Assembly (NCBI GenBank): GCA_963677785.2
Contig: CAXXDH010000002.1
Coordinates: 930,001 to 994,000, forward strand
DNA length: 64,000 nucleotides
Direction: 5' to 3'
From: G963665495 sp963677785
GTDB lineage: Bacteria > Desulfobacterota > Desulfovibrionia > Desulfovibrionales > Desulfovibrionaceae
This document shows, in pieces, positions 33,201 to 41,673 of the stretch (position 1 is the first letter of the stretch; each line of letters starts with the position of its first letter). Position numbers and translations under genes: made by a program. A model generated the notes under the pieces. It did no database searches. It saw only the letters and a program-made list of their open reading frames with translations, and was not told the DNA's origin.

Positions 33201-33976
33201 TAGGTATCCTGCAGGCCGGCAAAGGCTTTCTTGCGGCTGTCTTCTCCGGCGGCGGAGGAACGGACGGCCACCGGTACATCTTCGGAAGCGGCTTCCTTGC
33301 AAATGGACAGGTAGGCATCGCGTACTTCCAGTGCCACCTCCTCCGGGAGGTCGACTGATAAAATGGCTACCTGCACCAGCACGGAACGTTTGCGGAGTTG
33401 GTCGATGCCTTCTGGCGAGGTGGCGAACCCTTCGACAACATTGTTGATGAAGGTCCGCATGCGAACCAAAGTCTGTTCTCCGCGGGCCTTGTTTTCCTCG
33501 TTGACTTCGATGCCGAGTCGCCGAACAAATTTTTGAAGAAATTCAGGGTCTTTGTTTACTTCTGAGGAAGACCAGTTGGTTCGGTTGTATTCTCTGTCCA
33601 CTATAGCCCGGATCAGGGTTGCATTGACTTTTGTCTCATCAAGCAATTTATGGAAGGCGATGGAGGAAATCGCACGGAATTGGGGAGCACGAATGCCTTG
33701 AACCTGGCTGATTATGGCGGTGTTGTAGTTTTTGCCGCCAACGAGTATTTCAGCTTCTTCTCCTAAAAAAACAATATCCGCTCCGGACAGGACAAATTGA
33801 TTGCGAATTTTTTCCTTGCGCTCGTCTTCAGGGCTTTTTGACTGGAGCTGCGGGGTTTCGGCATCATTGGGTTTGGGTGCATTCTCCACCTGTTCCTGTT
33901 CCTCCTTTACTTCGCTTGGCGGCATTTTTGTTTTTGCAGTTTCGGCGGCCTTACTCTTTTTTTCTCTATTGGCCAT
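30296..33976 (-). CDS. Enlarged phosphoenolpyruvate synthase-like protein
   Basis: PEP synthase makes PEP from pyruvate and ATP via a phosphohistidine. About 1226 residues against about 790 in E. coli PpsA. Start at the ATG after CAAGAGGAGGCGAGGAAT; another ATG 24 bases upstream is weaker. Order: charged Lys/Glu-rich N-terminal tail (1-55), ATP-grasp domain (about 60-470; VAVRSSAAGEDSRKKAFAGLQ, ISIDASYGLGEAVVGG-type VSIDASYGLGEAVVGGMV), phosphohistidine domain GGDTSHAAITSRELGIPAI (about 557-575), then a TIM-barrel catalytic domain interrupted by about 200 helical residues (about 640-845), with DFKSNEYRNLVGG, PMLGFRG, LMAEIPSNA, SIGSNDMTQ and the catalytic Cys in GFCGQGVSN. A further helical tail of about 120 residues follows. 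All catalytic motifs are kept. Function of the insertions is unknown. Confidence 0.85.
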   Translation of the reverse strand: MANREKKSKAAETAKTKMPPSEVKEEQEQVENAPKPNDAETPQLQSKSPEDERKEKIRNQFVLSGADIVFLGEEAEILVGGKNYNTAIISQVQGIRAPQFRAISSIAFHKLLDETKVNATLIRAIVDREYNRTNWSSSEVNKDPEFLQKFVRRLGIEVNEENKARGEQTLVRMRTFINNVVEGFATSPEGIDQLRKRSVLVQVAILSVDLPEEVALEVRDAYLSICKEAASEDVPVAVRSSAAGEDSRKKAFAGLQDTYLNMVGETQVVRAYQWDCASAYNLRSMTYRREAILDAVARAESSGDDSIAQKAKEEWAIENTSLSVCLMRMINPVISGTAFSADTATGCRGTDRKDLVSIDASYGLGEAVVGGMVTPDKFYVFKRDDGTEVVIRFMGFKDKKIIYDHSGGTTTVPVPEHEAYQWSLSLAQAEEVAEGVRAISTAYDRMIMDTEFCIDAESRLWFVQARPETRWNEEFEKHPTKIYMRRKEVDPKAAKNAEVILAGNGASRGAGQGTVRFLRSALELNKINKGDILAAERTDPDMVPGMRIASAILADVGGDTSHAAITSRELGIPAIIGIQRVELLRNLDGQEITVDGSRGQVYRGLLPLLDVGGEIDTAALPATRTKVGLILADVGQALFLSRLRQVADFEIGLLRAEFMLGNIGVHPLALEAYDSGSLEQVVKKKLSEHDNELTKILKEQMAAGIVTLELRLRDYVGQITGLTQKLETMTASESTRTTDEVLAIHREMRELETRLDNHVEVSTHRLEDLKTSVNLEEHVSIVMGYREESDGLTGSDPDSLRRRAELKALAKEQAERIKDNPLVQTTLENIAQLRHKVAQATGMEYEMEQLRSIPERIRCIIRSRGYRTGKEHYTQTLAQGLALFAMAFYGKDIIYRTTDFKSNEYRNLVGGSLFETHEDNPMLGFRGVSRDIHDWEIEAFKLARGIFGGKNLQIMLPFVRTLEEARSMKRYLSQVHKLESGKDGLKLILMAEIPSNAILCRQFIDEVDGFSIGSNDMTQMVLATDRDNSRLSHIYDEEDPAVVWAILCAIFTGQKFGKKVGFCGQGVSNSIILRGLVAIAGIVSASVVPDTYHQTKLDMAEVESHNITVGKLGDWLREQFLVRLKTILKEHNYEHILRKYETASDLMEWYEGELARLHEQLRENLETNQESFYRQEMQKFRSAFHKPVIYATWNWQQTVEDALHQAGFASYEEQAQALADQRKKVW

Positions 33977-34046
33977 ATTCCTCGCCTCCTCTTGAGACAT
34001 GGCTTTGGAAGCCTCGTAATTAGCAGTAGTGGTTTAACTATTTAAG

Positions 34047-34075
34047 ACAATACAATACAACTGACATTTGCTCAA
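34047..34075 (-). promoter_or_regulatory. Promoter of the PEP-synthase-like gene
   Basis: Read on the minus strand: TTGAGC, 17-bp spacer, TATTGT, leading to a start about 70 nt downstream. No operator seen. The gene may also be read from birA. Confidence 0.4.
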
Positions 34076-34103
34076 GAAAACTCACGTATTTTACCGAACA
34101 GTC

Positions 34104-35042
34104 TCAGTTCCCGTCATTGATGCATATCAGGGAACCTTCTCCGACAACCAGCTCTTCTGTCAAATCCTGCGTTGGAGCTGTACAAGGGCCCAAACGCAGT
34201 TCCCCGGTCGGAGCCAAGCCCAGAAGTCTGCCGGGAACTCCCCGTGGACTGCTTTTGTTTTCCTTATCCACTATACGGACTTGTTTTCCTTTCCAGGCCA
34301 GGACAGAATCCATGCGGGCGATTACCGCATCCTGATTCAATCCGGCAAGCTCTCGGGTAAAACAGCTGCGAATGCCTTGTGACAATTCCAGCCAGACCGA
34401 GAGAGGTCCTTTGCCCGGCAATAAATGCGACAGCCTCGCCGTCCGCTGGTCGGCGGTACAGACGGTATCCGGCGCGTACGCGATATTGATGCCTATTCCG
34501 GCGAGGAGAATTTTGCGGCGCTCCTCGATAAGTATGCCCCCGATTTTGCCATTCAGGAGCAAGTCATTGGGCCATTTGAGTTCCGGCTTGATTCCCATCT
34601 GTTCGAACGAACGGATGATGGCGTATGCCGTAGCCATGGCCGCCAGATCTTTGGAGAGCGCCTTTTCTCCGGGAGGCCAAGGAATGCGAAGCGTTGCGTA
34701 AATATTCCCGGCCGGAGAAGCCCAGGCGCGCCGGAGCTGGCCGCGTCCATCCCATTGGCTCGCAGCCAGAACCGAACCCCATGGAGACAGGCAGTCCCTT
34801 TCCACAAGATGCCAACCCACGTCAAGGCTTGAAACACTATGCCCAAAGATGTATACAATCCGGCCCGTTGCTGCCAGGGGTGAATGCCAGGACTTGCAAA
34901 ACGGGCCACGCTTGCCTTCGGAGGACCAGGGAGCCCAAATAGAGAGGTCTCTGTCCCAGAGCGGATGCGCTTTGGACAGGGCTTCCGGATTCGTTGCCTG
35001 AAACAGGCCAGGTTGCTCGTGATCGATAAGCTGAATTTCCAT
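34104..35042 (-). CDS. birA: Biotin--protein ligase
   Basis: Attaches biotin to biotin-dependent carboxylases. About 312 residues. The catalytic domain shows a GRGRRGR-like loop as DGRGQLRRAWASPAGNIYATL (about 115-135; one Arg is changed) and the hallmark KWPNDLLLNGKIGGILIE (about 178-195) with GIGINI. The N-terminal 100 residues do not look like the winged helix of E. coli BirA, so repressor activity is unlikely. Start chosen at the ATG reading MEIQLIDHE; the ribosome site is weak, so it could differ. Upstream of the PEP-synthase-like gene on the same strand. Confidence 0.8.
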   Translation of the reverse strand: MEIQLIDHEQPGLFQATNPEALSKAHPLWDRDLSIWAPWSSEGKRGPFCKSWHSPLAATGRIVYIFGHSVSSLDVGWHLVERDCLSPWGSVLAASQWDGRGQLRRAWASPAGNIYATLRIPWPPGEKALSKDLAAMATAYAIIRSFEQMGIKPELKWPNDLLLNGKIGGILIEERRKILLAGIGINIAYAPDTVCTADQRTARLSHLLPGKGPLSVWLELSQGIRSCFTRELAGLNQDAVIARMDSVLAWKGKQVRIVDKENKSSPRGVPGRLLGLAPTGELRLGPCTAPTQDLTEELVVGEGSLICINDGN

Positions 35043-35212
35043 ATTGTTTCCAAACTGGCAGGGGAGGTCGGCGCAAATGCTTTGGCAACTATTTCTCAAC
35101 GAAAAAGAAGGACTTGCGCAAGCATGCAGTACGGCGTAAAGCCATTTGTACCTATTGAGGACGCACTGCCTGGCAGAATTCGTCCCTTCACAACCGGAGA
35201 AAACCGCCGCTC

Positions 35213-36682
35213 ATGTCAGAATCCCATTCCGCCGGGCCTGTAGCTTCAGCCCGGGCCTCCCATGGCATTATCAAGAAATTTATGCAGTTATTGGGTGCCC
35301 AATGGTTCAAGGACACCCTGAATACTTTGTTTCTCGTCTATCTCGCCCGTGTCAGCACGACTACCTACGGAGAGTTCATGCTCGGCATCGAGTTGGGTTT
35401 TATCGTACTTTTCCTCGGCGAATTCGGGCTGAATCAGGCTCTTGTGACGGATTTGGGGAAAAAATACGCCAGCAAAGGGGACGTGCTTGCCCGTTATTCG
35501 CTTCTTAAGGCCGTACTCTTGTTTTTGGCAATCTCCGGGGCGTTTATTTTTTCTCTGAGCCAGGGCTACCAATCACCTTTGCTTTCGCTGGTAATGCTTC
35601 TGGCCGCCGGATATAGCATAGAAGCCCTGGCAAGCAGTTTTTTTATCAGCTGCCGGGTCAACGAACGGCAGGATCTCGAAGCCATGGTCCGGATGGCGGC
35701 TGGTGTGGCCGGCTACGGCTACGGCTTCACCATGCTGCTGCTGGGAGCGCCGCCTTTGTTTGTGGCCCTCTTCAAAGTAATTGAAAACAGCGTCAACCTG
35801 GCCGGGGCCATGTACGTGACACTCTCAAAGCACGATCTGCGTACGTTTCGTCTCCGGCGCAAAGCCATGGCGCGAACGTGGCGTACGGCCAAAGCCGGGC
35901 TTGCCTTTGTCTGCATAGCGCTCTGCGGCATTTTATACAACAAAGCCAATGTTTTTTTTCTGCAAAAAAATGGTGGATCCACCTTTGTCGCCCAGTACAG
36001 TGTGGCCTGGATGACTGTGGAGGGCGTCACGGTTCTTATTTCCAATATTCTGTTGCGCAACGTATTGTATCCGCTGCTGGTGAAACTCTGGCACAACGAC
36101 CCGCAAGCGTATTATCAATTAACCAAAAAAGCCGTTCGCTGGCTGCTTTGTGCGGCGTTTCCAGCCATGTTCGTGCTTTGTGCGGAGTCGGACAGGATCA
36201 TCGGTTTGATCTACGGTGCGGATTATGCCGACGCCATGTGGATGCAGCGGTATATGGTGCCTGCGCTGCTGTTTTCCTTCGTTCACAACTTCTGCGCCTA
36301 TATCATGATGAGCCGCGGCAAGGAACGCCTTTTGCTGAGTTTCTACGTTGTCGGCCTGGTGTTGAACCTGACCATTTGCGCCACGTTGATACCACATTGG
36401 CCGCTGCTCGGAGGCGTGCTGGCCATAGTCCTGACCCGGGCCGGCATGACTGTGATGACCCTGGGCTATTGCCAGATGACCATGCGCTTGATCGATTTTA
36501 AGGGGCTGCTTCCGCTGGCCGGGGCTCTCGCCGCCAGCGCGGCCATCTGGCTGGCGCTGTCCGATACCGGTATCCGGGAAATCCGGGAACTGGCAACTCT
36601 GGTCCCCATGCTCGGCCTTGCCTGGTTCTGGTGGAAAAAGGAAAAAACAGAGACAAAGCCCGCGCCAACAGCGTTTTGTTGA
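35213..36682 (+). CDS. Polysaccharide flippase-like membrane protein (MOP superfamily)
   Basis: 489-residue integral membrane protein with about 12-14 hydrophobic helices in the order expected of Wzx-type oligosaccharide flippases (LFLVYLARVSTTTYGEFML in helix 1, LGEFGLNQALVTDLG in helix 2, GLIYGADYADAMWMQRYM-type loop in the second half). It would move lipid-linked glycans across the inner membrane. It stands alone, divergent from birA, without sugar-nucleotide genes next to it; the glycosyltransferase/FkbM pair at 9.5 kb is the nearest glycan gene set. Confidence 0.75.
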   Translation: MSESHSAGPVASARASHGIIKKFMQLLGAQWFKDTLNTLFLVYLARVSTTTYGEFMLGIELGFIVLFLGEFGLNQALVTDLGKKYASKGDVLARYSLLKAVLLFLAISGAFIFSLSQGYQSPLLSLVMLLAAGYSIEALASSFFISCRVNERQDLEAMVRMAAGVAGYGYGFTMLLLGAPPLFVALFKVIENSVNLAGAMYVTLSKHDLRTFRLRRKAMARTWRTAKAGLAFVCIALCGILYNKANVFFLQKNGGSTFVAQYSVAWMTVEGVTVLISNILLRNVLYPLLVKLWHNDPQAYYQLTKKAVRWLLCAAFPAMFVLCAESDRIIGLIYGADYADAMWMQRYMVPALLFSFVHNFCAYIMMSRGKERLLLSFYVVGLVLNLTICATLIPHWPLLGGVLAIVLTRAGMTVMTLGYCQMTMRLIDFKGLLPLAGALAASAAIWLALSDTGIREIRELATLVPMLGLAWFWWKKEKTETKPAPTAFC

Positions 36683-36782
36683 GATTGTAAAACATCGTGG
36701 GGGATTTGCTCTCTAGGAACTCTTGCCGGGGACAGGCCTGGAATTTGCCATAAATCTTGTCGGCTAAAAATTTATGGAGGTT

Positions 36783-36812
36783 CTTAGGAACCTTTTGCAA
36801 AAGGTTCCTAAG
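36783..36812. repeat. Perfect 30-bp palindrome between convergent genes
   Basis: Each 15-base arm reads CTTAGGAACCTTTTG in one direction and its complement in the other. It lies between the flippase and hslV stops. There is no T-run on either side, so it is not a canonical intrinsic terminator, though it can form a hairpin in both transcripts. Confidence 0.7.
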
Positions 36813-36826
36813 CCGCCGAAGAAAAC

Positions 36827-37366
36827 TTATTTTTTTCTGGTTTCCAGGATAATGTTGTTGTTGGTGAAGACACAGAGTTCCCCCGCTATTTTCATTGATT
36901 CGCGGGCAATGGTTTCGGCGTCCAGGGAGGTATGCCGAAGCAGGGCGCGGGCTGCGGAAAGGGCGTAGGTTCCGCCCGAACCTATGGCCGCTACCCCGTC
37001 GTCGGGTTCGATAACGTCGCCGGCGCCGCTAAGAATGAGGACGTTCTCCGCATCCGCCACCAGCAGCATGGCTTCGAGCCGGCGCAGGTATTTGTCCTTG
37101 CGCCAGTCTTTGGTCATTTCCACGCTGGCGCGTACGAGGTTGCCGTTGAACTCTTCAAGTTTTCCTTCAAAGCGTTCAAAAAGGGTGAACGCATCGGCGG
37201 TTGCCCCGGCAAATCCTGCAAGAACACTGTCTTTGTAAATACGGCGTACTTTGCGCGCCGTGTGTTTTATGGCGATCTGCTCGCCCAGCGTGACCTGGCC
37301 GTCACCGGCCATTGCCACACCGGCGGCGTCTTTTACTGCAAGAATAGTTGTTCCTTTCAGCTGCAT
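36827..37366 (-). CDS. hslV: ATP-dependent protease peptidase subunit HslV
   Basis: Threonine peptidase that forms a double hexamer and works with the HslU ATPase. 179 residues. A five-residue propeptide precedes the catalytic Thr (MQLKG|TTILAVKD). Other family segments: AMAGDGQVTLGEQIAIKHTARKVR (two adjoining stretches of about 20-43), GFAGATADAFTLFERFE, and GSGGTYALSAARALL. Start fixed by the propeptide; upstream in-frame codons are unrelated. It follows the macro-domain gene by 20 bp. No hslU is visible in the window. Confidence 0.93.
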   Translation of the reverse strand: MQLKGTTILAVKDAAGVAMAGDGQVTLGEQIAIKHTARKVRRIYKDSVLAGFAGATADAFTLFERFEGKLEEFNGNLVRASVEMTKDWRKDKYLRRLEAMLLVADAENVLILSGAGDVIEPDDGVAAIGSGGTYALSAARALLRHTSLDAETIARESMKIAGELCVFTNNNIILETRKK

Positions 37367-37386
37367 AATCCCTATTTCCCAATTTG

Positions 37387-37953
37387 TTAAACGTCCGGCG
37401 CGCCGAGTATATCCTGAGCAAGCCCGTTCCATTGATCGAAAGAAGACGGGGAGAAGTGGTAGAAATCAATCCGCGCCACAAGTCCGTTTTCCAGTCCGTG
37501 CCGCATGGCGGGCAGGGCGATGGTGGCGGCCAGATTCACAGGGAATCCGTACACCCCGCAACTGATGGCCGGAAAGGCCATGCTTTGCAACCCGTTATCC
37601 TGAGCCAGCCGGATGCACGAAGTATACGCCGAGTGCAGGATCGATTCTTCATCGGCATTGCCGCCGCGCCAGATGGGGCCGACCGTATGAATCACATGCG
37701 GCGCCCGCATATTGAATCCGGGAGTTATCACGGCCTGGCCGGGGGGCAGGTTACCCTGTTTGGCCACGATAACCTGGCAAGCTTCCAGCAACTGGGGTCC
37801 GCAAGCCCGGTGGATGGCGCCGTCAACCCCGCCGCCCCCTGCGAGGCGCGAGTTGGCCGCATTGACCACGGCATCCACATCGGCCGTGGTGATGTCGCCC
37901 TGGATCAGGCGCAACCTTCTCGGACCGAAGTTCCAGGAAAGGGCGGCGGCCAT
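37387..37953 (-). CDS. Macro-domain protein (ADP-ribose / O-acetyl-ADP-ribose hydrolase type)
   Basis: 188 residues forming one macro domain that binds ADP-ribose. Key motifs are LIQGDITTADVDAVVNAANS, GGGGVDGAIHRACGPQL (about 42-58), VIHTVGPIW, and SCGVYGFPVNLAA (about 135-147), matching MacroD/YmdB-type deacylases. The ATG overlaps the upstream stop (TAATG) and follows GGAGGACGG, so it is coupled to the DUF296 gene. Likely reverses ADP-ribosylation or deacetylates OAADPR. Confidence 0.9.
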   Translation of the reverse strand: MAAALSWNFGPRRLRLIQGDITTADVDAVVNAANSRLAGGGGVDGAIHRACGPQLLEACQVIVAKQGNLPPGQAVITPGFNMRAPHVIHTVGPIWRGGNADEESILHSAYTSCIRLAQDNGLQSMAFPAISCGVYGFPVNLAATIALPAMRHGLENGLVARIDFYHFSPSSFDQWNGLAQDILGAPDV

Positions 37954-38366
37954 TATTCCGTCCTCCACAACGGCAGGCCAGTTGCTTCGTCCAGTCCGCG
38001 AACCAGCTCCGGACCGTCGTATTGGCGCAGAATCACTTCGCAGGCAAAGATCGTGCAGCCGGGCATGGTATGCCCGCAGACATTGGAGAAATCACTGCGG
38101 CAGAGGCTGAGGTGCAGATGCACGAACGGTTTGCCGTCTTTCAGCGAGATGTTGCCCAGACCGGAGATAATTTCAAAGCCTTCATCAAATTCTTTGGTGG
38201 TATATTGGCGCGTATCCTGATGATAGAACCCCAGATTGGCCTTTTGCAATGCGCCGATCAGCTGCACGCTGCCCCTTGTGAAATTCAGTTCGGCGCACAA
38301 TTCGTTGAGACATTGCAACAGATCCTGATCTTTGGGTAATTTAGCAATATGGTATTTTTCAGCCAT
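37953..38366 (-). CDS. DUF296 / PCC-domain protein
   Basis: 137 residues, a single plants-and-prokaryotes-conserved domain. The conserved His cluster is visible in GKPFVHLHLSLC and GHTMPGCTIFACEVIL, which forms a metal site in known members. In bacteria the domain is usually described as DNA-binding-like without proven function. First of three coupled genes (DUF296, macro, hslV). ATG start after a GGAGTTTCC-type site. Confidence 0.8.
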   Translation of the reverse strand: MAEKYHIAKLPKDQDLLQCLNELCAELNFTRGSVQLIGALQKANLGFYHQDTRQYTTKEFDEGFEIISGLGNISLKDGKPFVHLHLSLCRSDFSNVCGHTMPGCTIFACEVILRQYDGPELVRGLDEATGLPLWRTE

Positions 38367-38380
38367 TTGGAAACTCCTTG

Positions 38381-39868
38381 TTATTTCTTCTTGTCCGGAG
38401 GATCGTCTCCGTTTTTTTTCCCTTCATGCATGGTTTCTTTCAACTTTTTCAGCTCTTTTTTGTCGCTTTGCGACGCCACCAGCCGTTCGGCCTTTTCCAG
38501 ATGGAAGCGGATTTTGCGTTTTTGACCAGCATAAAAAGCGCTGTAGGCCAGATTCAGGTGCGCTTTGAAAAGGTTGCCAGATTCACCATAAGCTCTTCCA
38601 TAGTAGTAGTAGACTTCGGCATCCCTGGGCACATCTTTCAACACCCGTTCGTAATAGCTGAGCGCCAGCTCGGGCTGCTTTTCTTCTGCCAGCAGCCTAG
38701 CGTAATAAAACAGTGCGAAAAGGTCTTTGGGGTTGGTGAAGATGGCCTTTTGTAAAAATTCTCCGGCTTTGGCAAATTTTCCAACGGTAAAATAGAAAAT
38801 ACCTGCTTCGCGGACCAAAAGCGGATCGTCGGGCTTAATTGCGAGGGCTTTATTGAACGCTTCATTGGCCTTGGTCATCATGTTCAGCCGTTCGTACGCC
38901 ATGCCCTGGCCCATGTAATCAAGCCAGGTCCTCTTTTTTCCTCCCTGGGAAAAATATTGAACGGCATTTTTGGGATCCGTATAGCGAGCGCGCAAAACAG
39001 TTTGGACCCGAAACAAACGTTCGTTGTTTTCTTTGACTTTTTTCGCACTTGCAGGGAGTCTTTTAACCCGTTGTTCCAGGTATTCCATACGGATCTTCAA
39101 TCCTGGGTGTGTCTTGAAATACGAAGGAATACTCCCGGATCCTCCCGACCATTGATTGTCCAGAATCACCTGAAAGGCATCGCTCAGGCCCCTGGGGGGA
39201 TAGCCGGCTTTGGTTAAAAAGGTCAAACCCACATGGTCTGCTTCGCGTTCGTCTTGGCGGCTGAAGTTGAGCATAGCCGTTTGCGGAGCCGCAACGGATG
39301 AGGTGGCCAGGGCCTGGCCGCCTTCTCCGCCGAGTAAAACCCCCGCCAGCATGCCGGCCATGGAAAGGATGGACATGACGTTCATCCGTTTGATCCGCTT
39401 GGCAATGTGACGTTGGTTGATATGTCCGAGTTCATGGGCGATAACGCCGGCCAGTTCGGATTCCTTGTGGACATGGAGTATCAGTCCCGAAAAAACGAAC
39501 ATGAATCCCGCAGGCCCGGCAAAGGCGTTGATGGAGTTGTTGTTGACGACATTTACTGTAATATTGAATGGTTGTGGCGGCATGACCTTGTGCAGCCGCT
39601 CCACGATATCTTTGACGTAGTTTTTGATTTCAGGATCTTCGATCAGAGGCAAACGCCGCAGGACGAGTTTTTCAAACTCTTTGCCGAGTTTGATTTCATC
39701 GGTAATGGTAAAATCCGTGAAGTCCAGTATCGAAGCATCGAGGAGAGTTGGAAGCACCGGCTGCAGCAGCAGGATGCAAGACAACAACAGGCATATAGCT
39801 CCACGTGCGTACGGCAGCTGTTTTTTTTCGGACCGCAGAATATACGAAACCATGCGAAGGTGTACCAT
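38381..39868 (-). CDS. M48-family metalloprotease with TPR repeats (BepA-like)
   Basis: 495 residues with an N-terminal signal segment (ICLLLSCILLLQPVLPTLLDA). The peptidase domain has the zinc motif VIAHELGHINQRH (about 138-150) and a downstream Glu in QDEREADHVGL. C-terminal half is TPR-like helices (about 310-480; for example KDPDDPLLVREAGIFYFTVG-like, FALFYYARLLAEEKQPELAL and AEVYYYYGRAYGESG). This layout matches BepA, which degrades or rescues misassembled outer-membrane proteins such as LptD. The C-terminal tail is Lys/Asp rich. Confidence 0.85.
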   Translation of the reverse strand: MVHLRMVSYILRSEKKQLPYARGAICLLLSCILLLQPVLPTLLDASILDFTDFTITDEIKLGKEFEKLVLRRLPLIEDPEIKNYVKDIVERLHKVMPPQPFNITVNVVNNNSINAFAGPAGFMFVFSGLILHVHKESELAGVIAHELGHINQRHIAKRIKRMNVMSILSMAGMLAGVLLGGEGGQALATSSVAAPQTAMLNFSRQDEREADHVGLTFLTKAGYPPRGLSDAFQVILDNQWSGGSGSIPSYFKTHPGLKIRMEYLEQRVKRLPASAKKVKENNERLFRVQTVLRARYTDPKNAVQYFSQGGKKRTWLDYMGQGMAYERLNMMTKANEAFNKALAIKPDDPLLVREAGIFYFTVGKFAKAGEFLQKAIFTNPKDLFALFYYARLLAEEKQPELALSYYERVLKDVPRDAEVYYYYGRAYGESGNLFKAHLNLAYSAFYAGQKRKIRFHLEKAERLVASQSDKKELKKLKETMHEGKKNGDDPPDKKK

Positions 39869-39910
39869 GGATGATACCTCGCGGGTGGTAGTCAGATTTC
39901 AGACAAGGAT

Positions 39911-41368
39911 TTACAGTACGTCCCAAACCGGCCCGGTCGGCGTGTCCCGCACTTCCACGCCCATGGCAAGCAGTTTGTCCCGCATGGCATCGGCCCTCTC
40001 AAAATCCTTGGCCTTTTTTGCCTCATGGCGCTGCATAACCAGACTATCAACTTCACACGCGTCCAGTTCTCTGCGTTTCAGTTTGCAATGGCGCAAAGAA
40101 TCAAGAAAAGCCGCGCTTTTCTGCGTAAACAGTCCGAGAACGCCTCCCCACGTCTGCAGATCTTCAAGGATCCGCGCGTAGATTTTTTGAGACGCTTCAC
40201 TTTTACGCCAGGATTTGTTTTCTATCAAACGATTCGCGAGCCTGATGGCTCCAAAAACATGGCCCAGTGCCGCGGCGCTGTTGCAATCGTCCTCCATGGC
40301 TTCAATCCAATTTTCTTCGTGTTGGGTCAATTCTGCGGGGATTTCCTCGGGTAGGTCGGTTTTCGACCATTTTTTTCTTTCAAGTTCGGCTTCCAGCTGC
40401 TGTTTGGCCGTATAAATCCGCTTGAGATTTTTTTCCGCCTCTTCCATGGCTTCGGTGGTAAAATCGATGGGGCTGCGGTATTGTTTTGTCAGCAAAAAGA
40501 AGCGCAACACTTCGGGAAGGAAGCTTTCGAGAATATCACGGATGGTTTTGAAATTTCCCAGTGATTTGGACATCTTTTCCGAATCGATCTGTACAAACCC
40601 GTTGTGTACCCAATAACGGGCGAATTCTTTGCCGCTGGCGGCCTCGCTTTGGGCGATTTCATTTTCATGGTGCGGGAAAACCAGATCCTGTCCGCCGCCA
40701 TGGATATCCAGGGGCAGGGTGAAATGACGTTCGCTCATGGCCGAGCATTCGATATGCCAGCCCGGGCGGCCTTCCCCCCAAGGGCTGGGCCAGGAGGGCT
40801 CATCGGGTTTGGCCGCTTTCCAGAGGGCAAAGTCAAGAGGATCCTGCTTTTCTTCTCCAGGCGCCACACGAGCGCCGGCTTCCATTTCCTCGATATTGCG
40901 GCCGGATAATTTGCCGTACGGTTCGAACGAGCGCACACGGAAATAAACATCACCAGAAGGGGCGACATAGGCGTTTCCCTTTTGGATCAATTCTTCGATA
41001 AGTTGAACCATTTCATGAATGTGTTCAGTGGCTTTGGGTTCGGCATCGGCGCGCAGAATGCCCAGCCTGTCCATATCTTCGTAAAACGCCGCGATATAGG
41101 TTTCCGCCACTTCCTTGCTGGAGCGCTGTTCCTGGTTGGCCCGATTGATGATTTTATCATCCACATCCGTAAAGTTGCGGATAAAAGTGACATTATAGCC
41201 CTTGAACTTCAGGTAGCGAACCAGAACGTCAAATACCACGGCGGAACGGGCATGACCAATATGGCACAAATCATATGCTGTAATGCCGCAGACATACATC
41301 TGGACATTGTTTCCATCTTTGGGAACGAACTCTTCTTTTTTTCGGGATAGCGTATTGTATAATTGCAT
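39911..41368 (-). CDS. cysS: Cysteinyl-tRNA synthetase
   Basis: Class I synthetase charging tRNA-Cys. 485 residues. Motifs: zinc Cys and HIGH in MYVCGITAYDLCHIGHARS (about 26-44), WHIECSAMS, FPHHENEIAQSEA and KMSKS within SEKMSKSLGNF (about 265-275). C-terminal anticodon-binding region is normal in length. Starts with ATG reading MQLYNTLSRKKEEF; ribosome site is weak. Followed after 42 bp by the M48 protease gene. Confidence 0.97.
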   Translation of the reverse strand: MQLYNTLSRKKEEFVPKDGNNVQMYVCGITAYDLCHIGHARSAVVFDVLVRYLKFKGYNVTFIRNFTDVDDKIINRANQEQRSSKEVAETYIAAFYEDMDRLGILRADAEPKATEHIHEMVQLIEELIQKGNAYVAPSGDVYFRVRSFEPYGKLSGRNIEEMEAGARVAPGEEKQDPLDFALWKAAKPDEPSWPSPWGEGRPGWHIECSAMSERHFTLPLDIHGGGQDLVFPHHENEIAQSEAASGKEFARYWVHNGFVQIDSEKMSKSLGNFKTIRDILESFLPEVLRFFLLTKQYRSPIDFTTEAMEEAEKNLKRIYTAKQQLEAELERKKWSKTDLPEEIPAELTQHEENWIEAMEDDCNSAAALGHVFGAIRLANRLIENKSWRKSEASQKIYARILEDLQTWGGVLGLFTQKSAAFLDSLRHCKLKRRELDACEVDSLVMQRHEAKKAKDFERADAMRDKLLAMGVEVRDTPTGPVWDVL

Positions 41369-41673
41369 GAAATAATGATGGGTATTCGAGGGTTAACAAA
41401 AGGGCAGGCTTGCCGGGCATCCAGTAATTAGCCAAGTTTAGTCGAGGAGCAGGGCAGAAGTCAATTAGCCTGTGGGGGAGCATTGCGGTTATCGACAACT
41501 GTCTCGCTTGGTTTGCAGGATCACCATGCGTGATGGCTACTCCTGGCAATCACCGCTGCTCGGCCAAAGGCGGCTTGATTTATAAATCCGTGCAACAAAA
41601 TAATTTGCTTTGCACGGCAAAAATGCCCCCAGATTGGCACGACATTTCTCATTCATTCGTTGTATCAAATTTT
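41369..41673. other. Intergenic region upstream of cysS, no feature seen
   Basis: About 305 bp between cysS and the sensor kinase (both minus). I looked for a tRNA, a T-box-like element, a terminator and a promoter, and found no convincing one. The cysS promoter must lie here. Confidence 0.35.

Noticed and set aside
32240..33358. 372-codon frame on the plus strand
   Set aside because: Antisense to the PEP-synthase-like gene, His/Gly-rich shadow composition.
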